In this document: positions 62,449 to 64,000 of the stretch, one piece after another | Numbering within the stretch: position 1 is the stretch's first letter | Layout: every line of letters starts with the position of its first letter | Source of the DNA: Dictyophora rubrovolvata | Taxonomy: Eukaryota > Basidiomycota > Agaricomycetes > Phallales > Phallaceae | Length of the DNA stretch: 64,000 bases | Reading direction: 5' to 3' | Assembly: GCA_029959195.1 (NCBI GenBank) | Contig: CP114117.1 | Span: 682,001-746,000, forward strand | The notes under the pieces: generated by a model | What the model saw: only the letters and a program-made list of their open reading frames with translations | The model's database searches: none | Told to the model about the DNA's origin: nothing | Translations under genes and position numbers: made by a program

Positions 62449-64000
62449 TCAGTGGGAGGTAAATTGATTCAAAACGTTCTGAGCACTCGATCGTGCATCG
62501 ATCTGACATCTGAAATCTCGAGGACGCCTGAGGGAAAATCAAAAGGAAACAAAATATTAAACACTACACAAAAAAATGAACCGGCTACTTACGCAACGGC
62601 TCCAGGACTAAAATCATGATTTTCAATAATATCAGCTAAAGGTTCGTCTCCGAGCATTGATATATTTGCAACATGTAAAATGGTTGCAATCATGATATTC
62701 AATAATGTTTCGGCTAATGCCTTCCCAGGACACACTCTAACAAAAACAAAAACGAAACGTGAAGAACGGACCCAATGAGATGACGAACGAGTCATACCGT
62801 CTTCCGTAGCCAAAAGCAATATCTGGTTTCAGTTTCGCACTTCCGTCAAGAAACCTTTCTGGTCTGAATTTATGAGTGTCAGGTCCGTACTCCCACTCGG
62901 AGCGGAGAAGCAGCCTGAATCAAAAGAAGAATCAAAAACCGCGACACCTACATTGTTGCATGCAAATTTACCAAGTGTTTCCCATGCAAATAGTTCCTTT
63001 AGGGATAAAGTACCCATTTACAATATCGTCCTGTTTCAATTGATGAGGTAGTGCTAATGGAACCATAACTGGCCATCTTAATGATTCACTACAGAGCGCG
63101 TTGACATAAGGGAGATTAGGAAGATCGGCAAATGTGGGTAGATTATCTTTGCCTATCACCCTATCCAATTCTTCTTGAGCTTTTTTCTGAATCTCGGGGT
63201 GCAGTGCCATTGCCAAAGCAAACAAACGAATTTGGGTCTCCAGCTAAAAGTTCGGCTTCAGTCATCAAAGCATCTTTAATACAGGATTACCTGCCGTGTC
63301 TATTCCTGCAATATAAAGCGTAACGGCTATTTTACGAATCACCTCTTCGGCGTCTTCGGGGGAATTGGGACTATTGGCGAGATCTTCGAGATAGTCAGAT
63401 ACAAAGGAAGGCTTGAAGTTCCCTCGTTCCTATGAGCCTTAATTTTAAAAAAAGATAACAACATAAACCAGGATTGAAATACCTACAAAAGCGGTCTTGG
63501 CATATTCGTATGGGAGACTCAGCATGGCACGAAAGTTTTTATTTAATTCCTCTGCCGCCTTGGGAAATTTTAAGCCGGGGAACCATGATGGAAGGTATTT
63601 CACTTTTGTGAACTATCATCAGTGGTCACTGTATTAATAAATAGACTTAGGTCACGCTTACTGATTGGGAAGATATCAACCATGTATGCCCCAGGAACCA
63701 GCACTCCAGTGATATCATGCACAGTACGTTCTGCGAGCTTTACATACGGGTCGTTTTCAGGCAGAGTGTCAATACCGTAAACAAACTTGAAAATTTTCAG
63801 CCATGTTAAAGCTTGGGAATCGCTTCAAAATCTGAAAACCTGCATAATGAATTCCCCAAATACGTCTCGAGTAAGGTTCAAGTCAGTTACCCGCTCAGCG
63901 ATGAGACGTCGTGCGAAGGACCTGTCAGGCCAATTTAAATGTGAGGACCAAATCAGAAAGGCGTGGTGAGATGAAAGATGAGGCTGTCACAAACCAAGCG
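62449..64000 (-). CDS. Cytochrome P450, 3' part; continues off the right edge
   Basis: Haem monooxygenase of the Agaricomycete O-methylsterigmatocystin-oxidoreductase-like type, by general resemblance. From the edge inwards: ARRLIAERV, LPENDPYVKLAERTVHDITG, KYLPSWFPGLKFPKAAEEL, FVSDYLEDLANSP, an I-helix region with AGIDTAG, EIQKKAQEELDRVIG, LPNLPYVNALCSESLRW (K-helix ESLRW variant of ExxR), GYFIPKGT, EYGPDTHKFRPERFLDG, and the haem loop FGYGRR joined over an intron to VCPGKALAE with the ligand cysteine. It ends RPRDFRCQIDARSS with TGA at 62449. The N-terminal anchor lies outside the window. Substrate unknown. Confidence 0.88.

Overview
The window is genomic DNA of a filamentous basidiomycete, most likely a mushroom-forming Agaricomycete. 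The evidence is compact genes split by many 45-75 bp GT-AG introns, pyrimidine-rich leaders, and orthologues of housekeeping genes in typical fungal form. All gene models were built by hand from conserved protein blocks and splice signals, so internal exon borders are approximate unless stated.

Left part (1-9.7 kb): the 5' part of a SERCA-type Ca2+-ATPase (-), a small cysteine-containing secreted protein (+), the pre-mRNA cleavage factor CFIm25 (+), a 42-residue secreted peptide ending in a GGPG motif (+), a short-chain dehydrogenase (-), and the mannosyltransferase ALG2 (+).

9.7-20.4 kb is repeat-rich. It holds fragments and one intact copy of a small secreted HsbA-like family, a retroelement ORF1 relic, three 406-408 bp elements with TGTCAGGG termini, an inverted-repeat pair, and an exon relic of an ABC transporter.

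20.7-36.8 kb is the ordered core: further GGPG peptide genes (20.8, 22.7, 24.2 and 24.8 kb, plus a decayed copy at 23.4 kb), BUD21/UTP16-like (-), REV1 (+), a class I methyltransferase (-), CDC42 (+), a kinase-like relic, an LTR-element gag relic, and SF3B4 (+). The GGPG genes at 23.2-25.3 kb lie in tandem units. At least one unit also carries a fossil piece of the REV1 start.

37-41 kb holds an intact EGF-bearing ABCG transporter (-). 41-50 kb holds truncated copies of its gene interleaved with HsbA-like copies, all on the minus strand. This matches the 16-20 kb plus-strand block in inverted order, so the core is framed by a large inverted segmental duplication.

Right part (50-64 kb): a CBM21 protein phosphatase 1 regulatory subunit (-), a 4.9 kb stretch without recognisable genes, a bestrophin-like channel (-), and the 3' part of a cytochrome P450 (-).

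The most interesting item is the GGPG family. Five apparently intact genes encode 42-62 residue secreted peptides that end in [VI]GGPG followed by Asn within 0-2 residues. The motif is written with different synonymous codons in different copies. I cannot match this family to any described fungal peptide class.
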